DNA of 5,567 nt from Sphingomonadaceae bacterium (GTDB lineage Bacteria > Pseudomonadota > Alphaproteobacteria > Sphingomonadales > Sphingomonadaceae): contig JAFAZM010000282.1 in assembly GCA_019239785.1 (NCBI GenBank), forward strand, positions 1 through 5,567. Direction: 5' to 3'. The notes beneath the pieces were generated by a model. That model saw only the letters and a program-made list of their open reading frames with translations. It was not told the origin of the DNA and made no database searches. Of this stretch, positions 5,188 through 5,567 are shown piece after piece (the first letter of the stretch is position 1; each line of letters opens with the position of its first letter). The position numbers were made by a program, and so were the translations under genes.

Positions 5188-5567
5188 TCAGCCGTGGCGG
5201 GCGCGGGCAAGGCCGGCCTCGGCCTCCGGCTCGGCGGCGCGGTAGAGGCCGCGGCAATCGGGATCGGAGACGAAGCGGTTGGTCTGGCCGATCACGGTCT
5301 CGCCGGCGCCGAGCATCAGGCTGCCGTCCGGCGCGATCGCCTCGGCGAGCCGGCCGAAAGCGAGCCGCCGCATCTCCGCGGTGAAATAGAGGAGGACGTT
5401 GCGGCACAGGATGACGTCGAACCGCGCCGGATGCGGCGGAGGCTCGATCAGGCTGCGCACCTCGAAGCGGACCTTGTCGCGCAGCTTCTGCGAGATGCGC
5501 CAGTCGCCGCCGCCCAATTCCTCGAACCAGCGGATCATCTGCATCACCGGCAGGCCGCGCTGCACCT
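5188..5567 (-). CDS. CheR-type protein-glutamate methyltransferase, C-terminal part
   Basis: The frame enters the window at 5567 without a start and ends at the TGA at 5190-5188, giving 125 full codons plus two bases. The first visible residues, VQRGLPVMQMIRWFEE, match the 'EVxRGLP...L...F' helix of CheR. Next comes FDVILCRNVLLYF (about fragment residues 49-61), the Asp-(Val/Ile)-Ile-xCRNVLxYF signature of the CheR S-adenosylmethionine-dependent methyltransferase fold. LAEAIAPDGSLMLGAGET follows (the 'L.pGG.L.lG..E' strand). CheR methylates glutamates on chemoreceptors and sets adaptation. The leading GTG at 5565 is an internal Val, not the start. The last 20 or so residues (EPEAEAGLARARHG) are a short, Ala/Glu-rich tail. 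The missing N-terminal half should lie just outside the right edge. No cheB or receptor gene is visible, so whether it serves motility or another receptor array is open. Confidence 0.87.
   Translation of the reverse strand, partial: VQRGLPVMQMIRWFEELGGGDWRISQKLRDKVRFEVRSLIEPPPHPARFDVILCRNVLLYFTAEMRRLAFGRLAEAIAPDGSLMLGAGETVIGQTNRFVSDPDCRGLYRAAEPEAEAGLARARHG

Overview
The window is GC-rich, with chromosome-like gene content. The likely source is an alphaproteobacterium of the order Sphingomonadales. This rests on the style of the large TonB-dependent receptor, the small Cys/His J-domain protein, the class A RNase P RNA and the codon use. I inferred the taxon from family recognition, not from a search. 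All the genes I can support lie on the minus strand, so the biological reading order runs from the right edge to the left edge.

From right to left: (1) 5188-5567 is the C-terminal half of a CheR-type chemoreceptor methyltransferase whose start lies outside the window. (2) 4433-5131 is an AmiD-like N-acetylmuramoyl-L-alanine amidase with a complete zinc site and a peptidoglycan-binding tail. (3) About 4050-4428 is rnpB, the RNase P RNA. Its -35/-10 promoter lies inside the last codons of the amidase gene, and the -10 box overlaps the amidase stop codon. (4) 3310-3846 is a small J-domain protein with an N-terminal Cys/His cluster. (5) 257-3184 is a 975-residue TonB-dependent outer-membrane receptor with a roughly 90-residue Gly/Pro/Arg-rich insert in its barrel. 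(6) The left edge (1-146) is the first 48 codons of an IS5-type transposase. It was too short to stand out as an open reading frame. Its outer noncoding end abuts what looks like half of a REP-like palindrome just downstream of the receptor gene.

The genes do not form an evident pathway. Cell-envelope functions (amidase, receptor) sit beside housekeeping ones (RNase P RNA, J-protein) and a chemotaxis-type methyltransferase. The gaps are 56, roughly 200 and 125 bases, with a further 110-base gap between the receptor and the transposase start, so several separate transcription units are likely. I see no CRISPR array, defence island, toxin-antitoxin pair, tRNA or evident new system. The points most worth a second look are the nested rnpB promoter, the low-complexity insert in the receptor, the Cys/His J-protein and the IS/REP junction. 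Several very long plus-strand frames, including one of 998 codons, are GC-driven shadows.
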